From: Siphonodentalium dalli
Taxonomy: Eukaryota; Mollusca; Scaphopoda; Gadilida; Siphonodentaliidae
Length of the DNA stretch: 64,000 nucleotides
Direction of reading: 5' to 3'
NCBI GenBank assembly: GCA_032622095.1
Contig: CP136069.1
Location: 11,240,036 to 11,304,035 of the forward strand
Shown piece after piece: positions 1 through 12,310 of the stretch. The translations under genes were made by a program, and so were the position numbers. Each line of letters starts with the position of its first letter. Within the stretch, counting starts at the first letter, position 1. Under the pieces are notes generated by a model. That model was not told where the DNA came from and made no database searches. It was given only the letters and a program-made list of their open reading frames with translations.

Positions 1-1850
1 GCATGTCTGTCTGTCTGTGTTCTATAGAAATTCACAGGGGACCATCTAGATGATACCAAAGGGGTCCACTAGGGGTAACTTTTACGAGAAAGATAAAAGG
101 GGTTAGAATTTTCTAAAGTGACGCCGTTGTTGTCAGGGGCAGAACATGGGAAGCGGCAGAATTGTTTTTGTCGCCGATTGCCACGAAACTTACATATAAT
201 CATCTCCATGATATGAAAAATATAATGATGCGGTTTAAATATGTCAAAAGTGGCGTCGTTCGAGTCAGGGATGCACGGAAGGTGAGAGGGGTACCATAAC
301 TGATAGCACTAATTTTAGCGCCGATTTCAACCAAATTGATATATATTCTTCTTCGTGATACAAGGAATCTAATTGTGCGATTTAAACACGCCAAATTGTT
401 GAGAGATTGGGGTGGGGTGGGTACTAAATATGATAAGAATGGGTTTAGTCGCCGATTGCCACCACACTTATACAAAATCATCCCCATGGTATGAGGAGTC
501 TAATGGTGTGGCTTAAACCTGTCAAATGTACCTCATTCGAGTCAGGGGTGCACTGAAAGGGAGAGGGGCACCAAAATTGATACACAATATTTTTAGCGCC
601 AATTTCCACCAAATTGATACACGCTCTTATCCATAATACGAGTAATCTAATCGTATGATTTAAAGACGCCATATTGGTGCTGATTGGGTGAGAGATGGGG
701 AGGGGAGGGGCGGGCGCCAAATTTGATAAACATTTGTTTAGTCGCGGATTAGCACCAAACTTATAAACAATCATCTCCACGATATCAGGAGTGTAATTGT
801 GTGGTTTAAGGATGTCACAAGTGGGTCCATTCGAGTCAGTGGTGTATAGAGGTGAGAGGGACACAACATGATAACAATATGTCTAGTTCCAATATTCTTC
901 TCCGTGATACGAGGAATCTTATTGCGTTGTTAGATACACCAAATTGGTGCCCTCTGTGTGAGAGATATGGGGACCTTAAATTTGATAAGAATTTGTATAC
1001 TCGCCAATTTTCACCAATTATATATATATGCATATTTAGTCTCTAGTGAATCTAAGTGTATGGTTTAACGGTGACAAATGTTGCGCCGCTTGAGTCCGAA
1101 ATAAGGACTGGAGGGTCACCAAAACTGATAAAACACATTTTTAGTACCAATTACCATTAAATTCAGACATGGTCTTCTCAAATGATACGAGAAATCAAAT
1201 CGTGCTGTCCGTCTGTCTGTCTGTCTGTCTGTATGCGTTCTACGGGGTACAATCGAGATGGCACCAATGCGTTCTAAGAGCGGTAACTTTTTACGAGGAA
1301 GATAATGGCGTGGGTTAAAATTGTCTACAGTGACGCTGTTGGTGTCAGGGAAAGAAAAGGGGGAGGTCGGCAAAATTAAAAAAATATGGTGAAATAGTTT
1401 TGTTGCCGATTTCCACCAAACGCATACATAATCATCTCCGCGATATGGCGCTGTTCGAGTCAGCGTTGCAGGGACATCAACAATTGATTTAATAAACTAT
1501 TTTTAGCGCAGATTTCCACCAAATTAATATATTATTCTTCTCTATGATACGAGGAATATAATCGTGTGATTTAAAGACGCCAAATTGCTGCCGTTTGGGT
1601 GAGAGATGGGTGGTGTCATAACTATTCTAAGAATTTATTTAGTTGCTGATCACCACCAAATTTATATATAATCACCTCCAGTATATCATGCACCCATGAG
1701 TCTAATGGACGTGGTTTAAATATTTCAAAAGTGGCGCCTTTAAAGTCATGCATGAGGATGGCAGTTGCACCAAAGCTATATTTAGCACTAATTTCCACCA
1801 AATTCATGCACGTTCTTCTCTAATGATACGATGAATTAAATCACATTTGG
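1..1850. repeat. Old degenerate tandem repeat, about 280-bp period
   Basis: The same phrases recur in one orientation: a GATTTCCACCAAA stretch, a TCATCTCC..GATATGAGGAGTCTAAT stretch, then GTTCGAGTCAGGG and GAGAGGGGCACC. The TCATCTCC anchor appears near 207, 478, 770, 1430 and 1670, giving spacings of about 270-300 bp where copies are contiguous. Each unit itself looks like two related halves of about 140 bp. Short TCTG tracts lie near 5-20 and 1208-1232. The open frames here on the minus strand are translations of the repeat and are not genes. Confidence 0.7.
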
Positions 1851-2945
1851 CGAGAGGATATGCACTACCATTTATAAGATTGCTATTCGCCGATTTCCAC
1901 ATATAAGTCATATACACCCAGGCCATCTCCATATCATTTTAAGGAGTTTTGGGAGTTCAAATTTAACAATCTCGACAAATGGAGACCCAATTAAGTCACT
2001 TGAACAATTATGTCTTCTCAACTGTCATATTTAAAGGGGATGACAATCAGGGCATCCACATAATGAGCTAGCAAAAAGAGATACATAGAAGAAGCATTAA
2101 AAGTATACTTATCATTCTATTTAAGAGATACATACATTCTTGTAAACTGAGAGACATCGAACCGTCAGAGGATTGCATATATATTAGAACACAATTAAGT
2201 CTGTTCCATTAAATACAGTTTCCACAAAAAAGATACAATTTGTCAAGAGATATGGAAATGTATCGAAGCCCTGTTCAAAAATAGTGGTCACGGTGTGCAG
2301 CCAAATATATTTTCTTCTGATATAAAAGAAAACGCAGTCAGTAGCACATTACTTTTCAGGAACCTCCAATACTGCATCTGACATGGGTATATCTACCCGA
2401 TACAGCGGAATTTTTAGAACATACTCATCGGCTTACATAAACAACTCAAAATCTCGCTCTGTGTCTGGCACATGTAGCTGATATACATGCGCAGCAACTT
2501 TTCTTTTAAACTGAAAATAGTTAGCCAATATATAGCACCATGAACAGAGGGGCACCTGGAAATTTCTTTAAAACATCTGTATCTTCATGGAGATATGATA
2601 GCCAGGTGTCCTAAAGAACTTAGTCCAACCCACTAGATTGATTGATACATCTCTATATGTAAAACCCAATTGTCGTCTTTTATTTTTGCGAACTAATGTG
2701 TTTATGATGTTCATGTATCATATTATAACGTCTGAAGTCAGCGCACGCACTGCATTCCATTTTCTGTTTCAACTTTTTATTCGTCACACATGTGACTAAT
2801 TCTGTCTTTTAATGGCGTTTTCGGTTGCGTGTGTCGACCTGTTCTGTAGCTAATATATTATTGCTAGCACGTAGTCGAGTGAACATCCATCTTGCCGCTG
2901 ACGATCGAACGTGTCTGAGGTACAGTTCTATATCATAATTGTCTT
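1851..2945. other. No gene recognised
   Basis: AT-rich sequence with no convincing coding frame, RNA gene or clear repeat. The short minus-strand frame near 2809-3069 runs into the hairpin element that follows and is not supported as a gene. Confidence 0.5.
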
Positions 2946-2948
2946 TGA

Positions 2949-3419
2949 CATATATGACCCGCCATATCAAATCCAATCGTAAGTCGAAATTTATTACCCT
3001 GTGCCAATGCATTCTCTTATATATTTGCGAGTCGACCATATGTCGCCTCGCATATATAAGAGAATGCATTGGCCTAACAATTTTTTACAATTTTAATAAT
3101 TTGTTCTTGTATTCTTTAACAATTTTATAATTTCACACACACAGAGCCCCAGACAAACATGAGCAGACGACACTCTTCTATATGCTTCTATATATGTGTG
3201 GGGCTCCCTGCAGGGTAATGGATTTTTTTATTATTTTATGTCCTAAAACATGTCAGAAACATTTATTTAAAAAAAATGATAAAAAATTGTTAGGCCAATG
3301 CATTCTCTTATATATGCGAGGCGACCTATGGTCGACTCGCATATATATAAGAGAATACATTGGCACAGGGTAAAAAAATCCCGACTTACGACTGGATTTG
3401 ATATGGCGGGTCACATATG
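2949..3419. mobile_element. Paired-hairpin MITE, GACCCGCC-ended type, copy 1
   Basis: Terminal inverted repeats read TATATGACCCGCCATATC at the left and GATATGGCGGGTCACATA at the right, followed inward by a shared TCGTAAGTCG-type stretch. Inside are two near-perfect hairpins of about 69 bp (3004-3072 and 3295-3363) that start CCAATGCATTCTCTTATATA and end with its reverse complement; the two lie in opposite orientation. The spacer contains GCCCCAGACAAACATGAGC. No coding capacity is visible, so this is a non-autonomous DNA element. Superfamily is not clear from the ends. Confidence 0.8.
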
Positions 3420-3644
3420 ATAAGGTGTATGGCCATGGGATTTGCCTGTGCGAAAACAAGCTTATTTTCGGTGAAGCTGTTAAGCGGATCGGTGCTCGTT
3501 GACTGCTTATACTCACCACCCGAGGGGCACCATACGGGTTATTTAGAGCATTACTGTATATGTTCTCCATTATTGGAGAATTATTAATAATGAAAATAAG
3601 AACATTAAAATCAATCAATTTGTTCATGTACTTGTTTATTATAT

Positions 3645-4090
3645 ATATGTGACCCGCCATATCAAATCCAGTCGTAAGTCGGGATTGTTTTACCCTGTGC
3701 CAATGCATTCTCTTATATATGCGAGTCGACCATAGATCGCCTCGCATATATAAGAGAATGTATTGGCCTAATAATTTTTTACAATTTTAATAATTTGTTC
3801 TTGTATTCTTTAACAATTTTATAATTTCACCCATACAGAGCCCCAGACAAACATGAGCAGACGACACTCTTCTATATGCTTCTATATATGTGTGGGGCTC
3901 CCTGCAGGGTAATGGATGGTTTTTTTTTATTTTATATCCTAAAAATTGTAAGAAACATTTATTTAAAAAAACATGATAAAAATTGTTAGGCCAATGCATT
4001 CTCTTATATATGCGAGGCGACCTATGGTCGACTCGCATATATAAGAGAATGCATTGGCACAGGGTAAAAAATCCATATCTTATATATACA
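3645..4090. mobile_element. Paired-hairpin MITE, GACCCGCC-ended type, copy 2
   Basis: This copy is very similar to the element just upstream: left end GTGACCCGCCATATC at about 3649, hairpins at 3700-3766 and 3991-4057 in opposite orientation, and the same spacer. The right terminal repeat is lost shortly after the second hairpin. The neighbouring copy lies about 230 bp away in the same orientation. Confidence 0.78.
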
Positions 4091-5178
4091 CGATGAGCCA
4101 ATATCTATAAAATGGTATGTTTGGCGTCGTGAAATAATGTGACTGTTCCCGTCGAGTGCATATCCATAGCAATAACATGGCAACACACCTTACAAGTTAC
4201 ATGTACGTCAGACTAAACCTTGCTATTAACTCTGATTTTTCTTAAGTAGTTTCGACATAACGACAACGTCATTTGACTATCCATAGCTAATCGCAGCCCA
4301 AGGTTGAAGGTCCCTCTAATCAAAGAAGTAATTAAAATTCATTAGTATACCTTCATAACGAGTTATGGAGGTATATAGGAGTCAGCTTCTCCGTACGTCG
4401 TACCGTACGTCCGTTCGTCCTTGGACAAAGCAAAAGCCCCTAGCCCATAAAACTCTAATGTTGGTAATACCGTAGGGTCTTCTGCCCGTCCGCGTATACG
4501 TTGGATATATATTAAGTGGTATTATGTATGATAAACCAGTCATTACGTCGTAATTGTTTCATAAGTGGTTATACTTAATTTAGACACTGTCTGTTCAGAA
4601 AGACACAAAGTAACATTGTAACATCTTGAAAAATACCAATTAAAGGTACTCATTCCGAATTAAAGCTCGCAAATTACTATTTCCTTGGCTTCAGGGGTAA
4701 ACAATATTTGATTCGAGTCGAGGAACCCACCCATCACAGCTCAGGGTGATCAGATATCGATGTCTGAAATCTATTATTTTAATTTGAGGTGGCCCAATAG
4801 ACAGTCAACGAGAAGAATTTCATTGACCAACTTGCGGGTAAAGATGGATAACTCTAAAATCAAGTGGCTTTTTGTGTCAGATATTTGACAAACCGGCAAA
4901 ATTTCGTTGATCAAAATGTTGATAAATAACAGGTTTTGTGCAATTTGATACTATAGTTCATTGTGCTGTTCATTATTTTTGGGCAATTATTAGATTCTGA
5001 TAACTGAAGCGGCATTTCAAAAAAATGTTGTTGTTGTTGGAATGTGATGATATGGGGACCCTGTGATCGGATTGAGTACCTTTAAGTCTGGATAGTCTAA
5101 AATTAGTATATTGTCTTGGGCCACGGGCAGTCATTTTGTAGTTGATTCCCTTGCATGATATGGACATATTCCATTCGT
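4091..5178. other. No gene recognised; dispersed repeat fragment
   Basis: No supported coding region. The stretch GAGGAACCCACCCATCA..GCTCAG near 4720-4745 recurs near 30185-30210, so it is part of a dispersed repeat. The region around 4380-4430 is rich in CGTACGTCCGT-like words. Confidence 0.45.
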
Positions 5179-5182
5179 TTAA

Positions 5183-5524
5183 CCCTTTACCCAACAGAAC
5201 GGCCCTGTGCCAATGCATTCTCTTATATATGCGAGTCGACCATAGGTCGCCTCGCATATATAAGAGAATGCATTGGCTTAACACATAAAAAATTATAAAA
5301 TTGTTAAAGAATGCATTCTCTTATATATGCGAGGCGACCTATGGTCGACTCGCATATATAAGAGAATGCATTGGCACAGGGAATAACTGTAACCATCACA
5401 ATGTGGTCTATGAGCCGGTTCCAATGATATCCATATTTGTATGGTTTTATTGAGACAGACCCAAGATAATTTAGGCTGTTGCAGCTTTATTTGGCCGTTT
5501 TTGGCCGGTTTGTTGGGTAAAGGG
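5183..5524. mobile_element. Paired-hairpin MITE with TTAA target site, copy 1
   Basis: The element starts CCCTTTACCCAACA and ends TGTTGGGTAAAGGG, and is bounded by TTAA at 5179-5182 and 5525-5528. A TTAA duplication plus CCC-starting inverted ends is the signature of piggyBac-type elements. The interior carries two of the CCAATGCATTCTC hairpins (about 5210-5276 and 5310-5374) in opposite orientation, almost touching; the second lacks its first bases. There is no transposase, so it would have to be mobilised in trans. Length is about 342 bp. Confidence 0.82.
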
Positions 5525-5528
5525 TTAA

Positions 5529-6835
5529 CATGGTTCATTTCAGTTTACAATAAGCGGAAGAATGTTTTTGGTAATGCTAATCAAGCACATGTTTTTATAT
5601 CCGCCAAAAGTTATACTTAAGTGCTACTGTTTTTCATATAATTTAACCACACAAGAAGCAACCACGTGATGCTATCCACTCAAGCTTAACAAATACCCAT
5701 TAATGTTCAAATGTAGGAAGGGGCGTTGACGCAATTTTGTCCTAGCTTGTATTTTTCAGTCATATTTTTTTTTAATTTGCACGGCGTTTTAGTATATGCG
5801 ATTGATCATGCCATCAAGCGTAAGTACGCGTTTTCTCTCTTGAATCTTGACTGGAGCATTTTTAAATCTCTATAATAATCTACAAATAAGGGGATCTGAA
5901 CATTGGTAATACCCGTAATACACATGTGTGTTGTGTAAAATCTGTAAATACTCAATTCTGTCAGCTTCATAGTAAAGATATTCCTTATAGGGACATCATA
6001 CTATATTGTAATCAGTTTAGCAAAAAACTACCTACACCAAAACCGGCTCAATTGCCTTGCTGGTTGACCTTTCGTAGGAAATGGATAATATTCCGAAAGA
6101 TTTTAAAGATTGTCCATCACTTCCAGCCACAATTACAACAACAACTTAATATTTATAAATCACGATTTTAAGACTACAAATAGCTAATGTATGAATCAAG
6201 TACAAATACAGAAATAAAAGAACATCATTACCAGAATAAAAGAAAACACATGGATAAGATTATTCAAGAGATGGAAAGTTCTAAAAACACAGTTATAACT
6301 TAAAAGTTAAAAGTTATTCGGATAGAAATTGGAATCTAAAAACTCCAGATGACAGCAGTCAGTAAAAGTTTCAATTGAGTCAATAAGCAATTTTAAAAAG
6401 GTTTGTCCTTAAAAGTTTACGAAATTCCAAACGATCATGAGTTAGCCTCAGATCATCTGGGAGTTAATGTTCCACAAAGTTGTTTATAGAAAAAGTTTAC
6501 AAAACACATCCTTAATAAAGTGTATGGATCTGCAAACTATTATTGGGCTTTTTGGGGAAAATAAATGTTTACACCATAGGTCTACTTACCTACTACGCCC
6601 GGGCCATTGGAACATATACCTGAAAAATAGCCAAAGAAACGATTGATCGTTTCGCTGACCCACAAAAACAACTGTATCTCTCATACATTATGTTAGCAAA
6701 CTGCCGGCTTTCGCTCAATCCAGCACATAAGTTATTACAGCTATGTGAATTGATTAAAAGTGAACAATAGCTAATGTATGAATCAAGTACAAATACAACT
6801 GACGACGAGGTATATTATTTGTCTATAAAACGGTA
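5529..6835. other. No gene recognised; short direct repeats
   Basis: No supported gene. A stretch of about 30 bp beginning AATAGCTAATGTATGAATCA is present twice, at about 6179 and 6766, in direct orientation. Sequence at about 6650-6730 (ACTGTATCTCTCATACATTA and its flanks) recurs at about 9285-9357, just upstream of the LINE at 9.5 kb, so it may be a LINE 5' fragment. Confidence 0.45.
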
Positions 6836-6839
6836 TTAA

Positions 6840-7211
6840 CCCTTTACCCAACAAATAAAGCTTCAACAGCCTAAAATATCTTCGGTCTGTCTCAATAAAA
6901 CCATACAAATATGGATATCATTGGAACCGGCTCATTGACCACATTGTGATGGTTACAGTTATGCCCTGTGCCAATGCATTCTCTTATATATGCGAGTCGA
7001 ACATATGTCGCCTCGCGTATATACGAGAATGCATTGGCCTAAATAAATCTTTTTTTAACACTTTTTACCATTTTTTCTTACATTCTTTAACAATTTTATA
7101 ATTGTTAATGTGTTAAGCCAATGCATTCTCTTATATATGCGAGGCGACCTATGGTCGACTCGCATATATAAGAGAATGCATTGGCACAGGGCCGTTCTGT
7201 TGGGTAAAGGG
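6840..7211. mobile_element. Paired-hairpin MITE with TTAA target site, copy 2
   Basis: Complete copy: CCCTTTACCCAACA start, TGTTGGGTAAAGGG end, TTAA at 6836-6839 and 7212-7215. Hairpins lie at about 6971-7037 and 7118-7184 in opposite orientation. The left flank carries a stretch with AAGCTTCAACAGCCTAAAAT that is shared with copies at 19.7 and 46.6 kb. Length is 372 bp; no ORF. It is the best reference copy of the family in this window. Confidence 0.85.
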
Positions 7212-7215
7212 TTAA

Positions 7216-9200
7216 AACAACAATAAATTGAGTTGATTTCGATCGTAATTTGCTGTTAATCTCTTATGTGAAATGCAATTTGATTTGATTGAGGGTAACT
7301 AGATATAGTTCTCTTTATTGGCGCGGTCACGGCAAGCTCATAATGATTATGCTCCGATTTATGTTCTAAAATAGTCCTTCGTATTGTCCCAGTAATGTCA
7401 TAAGATGTTCTAAATAAGATTGAAATTAATTGATAACGGGTTTTCTGGACATGTGTCCCCGATTAATTATATAATCTATATACAATTTTCTATGAAAACA
7501 TAGACCATGTTTAATAATTCCACGTTCCCATTCTTCTCACAATATGCTAAATAGTTATATATTGTACTAATACATTACCATCTGCACGAATCCCGATTGT
7601 CATTTGTCAATTATGACAGCAATATAACTGACTACTGATGGCATGGGGAAGCGGGCGTTTTGGCGGCCATCTTAGATTTTATGAATACATATACAAATAA
7701 TCAGTTCCGTCAAGAGTCCAGTAAATATTTTCTGCATAAGGAAAAGCGAAACTATCCTTTGAGCAAAACACTTCATTGGACTAAACATGCAACATCAGTA
7801 CCTCTGCGGCCGGAGTATTAGGGAAAACGGATTATTTTTTTAATACCTTTTACGAACTTGTGGTACTATTTTTTCCCGCAGATGTGATGAATGTCAATAT
7901 ATAAGCCCATATGGCGATACTAAATCACCACCGGTTGTTAATAATAGTTTTCATTTGACATGTGTCACACTTATAGCCACCATTTTGTAAGAAATGCTCA
8001 TTTTCTCGTTTGGGGGAGGGTTAGGTTTTTGATTTTAATTCAGAAAAACTTGGCGCGACTGACCCCACTGTTTGTTTCCGATAAAGAAATTGAATGTACT
8101 TTCATAATAATAATATGCCACATGATTAACTATTTCGCCAAATACGAATTCAACAAAGATTGAAATGTGGTGGTTTGTCTGAATCATCACGGAAAAAATG
8201 GGCGAAGCGCATTTCGAACGAGCATGGCGTCACGCATATCTAGAACCTAGAACTTGGCGTTGTCGTTCATTTTCTTTTAGAATGCAATCGATTACCAACT
8301 ATTTTACAACAAAACGATCGGACATCCTTTCTCTTTTTGTAGTTTTATAACGAAAAGGTGAAATTGGCCATTTTCGAAAAATGACATAAAATCCGAGGTG
8401 AATTTCTTCAAATAATCAGCTGTATTCATAAATGCGTCCAATCACGTCTATGTCAAAACCGGATCATTAAATTTAAGATATCTGTCTACAAGAAAATATA
8501 GGTGCCATAAATTCCCTGTCCGGGTGACACCTTGTCTCAGCTGACGCCTGGACTATGAGAGGTTAATCGCTCATCGGAGCTATCCAATGGGTATCCAAAT
8601 TACCACACCCTATGTCATTTAATAACAGGATATATTTTGGCATCAAAAGTTGTTTATTCAATAAACAATAACCAACCGAATAAATAGATCCATTAATGAA
8701 ACAACTTATACCAAGGAAATTATGTTTTTCTGCCACCCATTCAGCTATTCATAGAATTTGATATCGAATTTAGCCAGTAAAATAATTAGTCAAATTGATA
8801 GTGTATAACCTACTAGAACATTGACATAATCTTTAGTTAGGGTGGGAGTGTGGGTTAAACTCGAAGTGTAGTGAATGGCGCTTTCGCGAGCAATGACAAA
8901 TATTTGGACGGGAATTTTCTATAATTCAGTTCCCGATAAAGGGAAGCCACTCTAACGAAATATGTTCAGGTCTTGTTCATATAATTTCTTTTATTATAAT
9001 TTCTTTTATTTTAATTTCTTTTATTTGTTTCATAATTTATTTTATTTGTTTTACTCAACTTTTACATGACTGGACTATTTATTCATGTACACATACATGT
9101 ACCCATACATGTACCCATACAGTACCCATACAGTACCCATATATGTTTCCATTAACACTTCATCTGATCACAATCATGTTCTTCGTTGTTTTATCAACGA
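7216..9200. other. No gene recognised; one arm of a direct repeat
   Basis: No supported gene. A stretch at about 8600-8720 (ATTACCACACCCTA, then GGCATCAAAAGTTGTTTATT and an AT-rich tail) recurs in direct orientation at about 12398-12500, so the LINE and its 5' flank lie between two copies of one dispersed repeat. Homopurine or T-rich tracts lie near 8985-9050, and short ACATGTACCCAT repeats lie near 9085-9140. Confidence 0.45.
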
Positions 9201-9499
9201 TTATGTGTATATATTGTTTCCCTCTATTCACCATGGTCTATCATGTTTTTTCATGTTTGATACACTCCAATCATGCCATCGTTTCTCTGACCCACAAAGA
9301 GAACTGTATCTCTCATACATTATGTTAGCAAACTGTCGGCTTTCTCTCACTCCAGGACATCAGATATCACATCTGCTAACCGGTTTCGGGCTGCTTCGCT
9401 GTGATCTCGACCATAGTATCTGGTGGGGATCGCAGCGATGCAGCACCGTGCCGCGATTGGCAGCTTTAATAATATAAAGTATAAAAACAGGCCGAACAT

Positions 9500-12310
9500 A
9501 GAGTTATATCGAAAAAGTTAATTTTACAAACTTCCCAAGGGATGTAACCTTAGACTACCACTTGTCCTTGTCGTCATAGCAATGCTGCTTCTAAGTTCTG
9601 GATCCGTCCATAGTAACCCGGGACCAAATCCACAAACTGACATAACAGGGAACATAACTGTTTTTCAATACAATATCCGCAGTATTAGAAATAAGCTACA
9701 GCAAATAGTTGAAACTATAAACGAACATGACATTCTCTGCCTCACTGAAACACACCTCGACCAAACCTATCCTACGGAAAAATAGTTAATTGAAAACTTC
9801 CATCGTCCGTTTAGATCTGACCGTAACTCGTATGGCGGTGGAATTTGTGTATATTTCGCTAAGCTTTGGTTTACAAACGGGGAACCGATCTAGAGTTTGA
9901 CGCCTCTATCTTTTGGTTTGAGATTGCAAATAAATCGAATCGAGTCGTCCTCGCATTAACCTACAGATCGGAGCAATTCTGCCACACAAACTATTGGGAC
10001 CTCTTTGAAGATTCAATAGACGACACCTTAAAAATAACAGAAAATTTAATTCTACTCGGTGATTTTAACTCCAATCTGCTAAACCCGCATTCGAAACTCA
10101 GTGAAACAGTTGGTCATTACACATTCAAGGATGTAATTAAAAAACCAACAAGAGTCATGCCCACATCTCAAACACTCTCGACCCCATAATCGTGAGCAAT
10201 ACCTTACAAGTGACACTCTAAATCGTGGGTTTTCAGATCAGTATGGTGCTTATGCGATATTAAAATTGATGATCCTGCCGATTGTACAAATTATCGTCCT
10301 ATTCCCCTCCTTCCGAGCCTCGGTAAAGTGTTTGAAAATATAATTACCCAACATCTTATGACATTTTCCAAGATAACAAACTAATGTACCAACATCAATC
10401 TGGTTTTATTCCCGGACATAGCACGACATTCCAATTAACAGATCTATATCATAACCTATGTCAGACTCTCGATAATGACTTATACACATACTCAGTTTTT
10501 TTGCGATATATCAAAGGCATTTGCAAGAGTCTGGCATAGGGGACTGATATATAAGCTAGAACAATATGGCATATCCGGTCCATTATTGAAATGGCTGAAG
10601 ACTACTTCAGTAATCGCAAACAACGAGTCTTGATAAACAATTCTTATTCCAACTTCCAACCCATCCCAGCCGGAGTTCCCCCAGGATTTATACGCGGACC
10701 TTTCCTTTTCCTGGTATAAATAAATGACCTCCCAGATAATTTAAATTCCGAAACAAGAATGGATGGAGATGATACATGTCTCACGACGAAACACTATGAC
10801 ATAAAGCTGCTAGAAAGAAGTATAAACCAAGACCTTAATAAAATATCAGATTGGGCCAACAAATGGCTTGTAAACTTCAATCCAACCAAAACTAAGGCAA
10901 TATTGTTCTCCATGACCACACGAGAGGTCCCTCTAGATTCAACCTTCCAAAATAAAAGAATTGACATAATTGAGTCGCATAAGCACCTTGGTCTCGAAAT
11001 ACAAAGCAATTTAAATTGAAATATTCAAATTGAATCTATCGTCAAAAAAGTTGCCCCGCGACTATCGATACTCAGAAGATACAAGAACAACCTAGATCGA
11101 AGAACACTTGATAAGATATAAAAGGCCTATATCTTGCCTATCCTAGATTATGCGGACGTAATATGGGAAAACGCGCCGGCATATTTACTAAAGAAACTTG
11201 AACGGATTCACCTTGATGCCGCTAGAATAGTTACAGGGCTCACGCGCTCAATTCCCAATAATTCGGTCCTTTGCGAAGCAGGCTGGCCTTCTCTATACAT
11301 ACGCAGAGAGAAGCACCAATTACAAACTATGTTCAAAATTATAAATAACGACACTCCACATTATTTATCTTGCTTACTCCCACCTCGTTCGGTACAAGTC
11401 TCCAGCTATAACATGCGAAACCCAGGCAGATTCCATTCATATTATAGTAGAACGGAACATTTTAAGCAATCATTCTTCCCCTTCGTTGTAACTTCATGGA
11501 ACAAACTACACACATATGTAACGGATGCTGGAAATCTTCTAGATTTCAAGGATAACCTAAATATGATAGAACCCAATAGAAAGCCGCCTGAATATTTTGA
11601 ATCAGGAAATCTAAAATATAGTATTTTCCACTGTAGGATGAGAAACCCTTGCAGTGATCTCCGCTTAGATATGTTCGAAAATTATATAGCAGATACCCCA
11701 AACTGTAGATGTGGATACGAATATGAAAGTGATATGCACTTTTTCCTAAATTGCCCCCTATATAATGTACAAAGGCTAGAACTATACCGTAAACTGGACG
11801 ACCTCAACTTTCAAATTAGCAATTACAAGCAATTTCTTTGGGGATTTCCAAGTGAAACTTTATCAAGAAACGAAAAGTTGGTCCCCATTGTTCAGGCATA
11901 GATAGTTGCAACAAAGCGTTTTGAATCGGAAAATATTGGATAAATAATTGCCACCACAGACTACATTAAAGCTACGGACCAAACAAATGCAACAAATGCA
12001 AAAATATAGCACATAAATACCCTTCAAAATAAACAAAGGCCACTATTTCTCAGTTTTGATTTCCATGGAGAGAGAGATATAGGACCGACAGAACGCTCGT
12101 ATTATACAAACACAGAACCGGACTATCACACACTCTTTACACAAGTTATCTTCTTTTTTGTTGACCAAATTTGCAACCTCATCATGTATATTTTCTTTGT
12201 CATCTTGTTAAATTCATATATAGATTGTATCTGGGAGCGGGGGCATTGTAAGTTGTTAAAACTTGTACCCCAATCCCGTTGTAATGAACTTACAATAAAA
12301 TTGTTTAAAG
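9500..12310 (+). pseudogene. Decayed LINE (APE-type non-LTR retrotransposon)
   Basis: This is a broken ORF2 of a Jockey/CR1-like LINE. The N-terminus (from about 9510, possible ATG at 9582) has a hydrophobic run followed by SGSVHSNPGP, a 2A-like motif. Endonuclease pieces follow: FQYNIRSIRNKL (9660), LCLTETHLD (9738) and LILLGDFNSNLL (10050), with a stop at 9783 and a frame change near 9865. After about 10190 the sequence jumps to a reverse-transcriptase start (CTNYRPIPLLPSLGKVFENI near 10285), so the endonuclease C-terminus and linker are deleted. RT motif A is CDISKAFARVW (10502) and the catalytic box reads MDGDDT instead of the usual YADDT or FADDT. The C-terminal region is open at 11134-11901 and ends with a CRCGYEYESDMHFFLNCP Cys/His motif. 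AATAAA lies near 12294. The element is inactive by its breaks. Confidence 0.88.
11134..11901 (+). pseudogene. C-terminal open segment of the LINE ORF2
   Basis: An uninterrupted 255-residue frame covers the post-polymerase part of the LINE protein. It starts with PILDYADVIWENAPAYLLKK, the usual region after the thumb where LINE proteins read YGxxVWG or similar, and ends after a putative zinc-binding Cys/His motif. It is part of the decayed element around it and has no independent start signal, so it should not be read as a host gene. Confidence 0.75.

Noticed and set aside
3253-3747. 164-residue minus-strand frame
   Set aside because: It runs through two hairpin elements; the repeated MRxDxRSPRIYKRMHW text is the hairpin translated and appears wherever the hairpin occurs.
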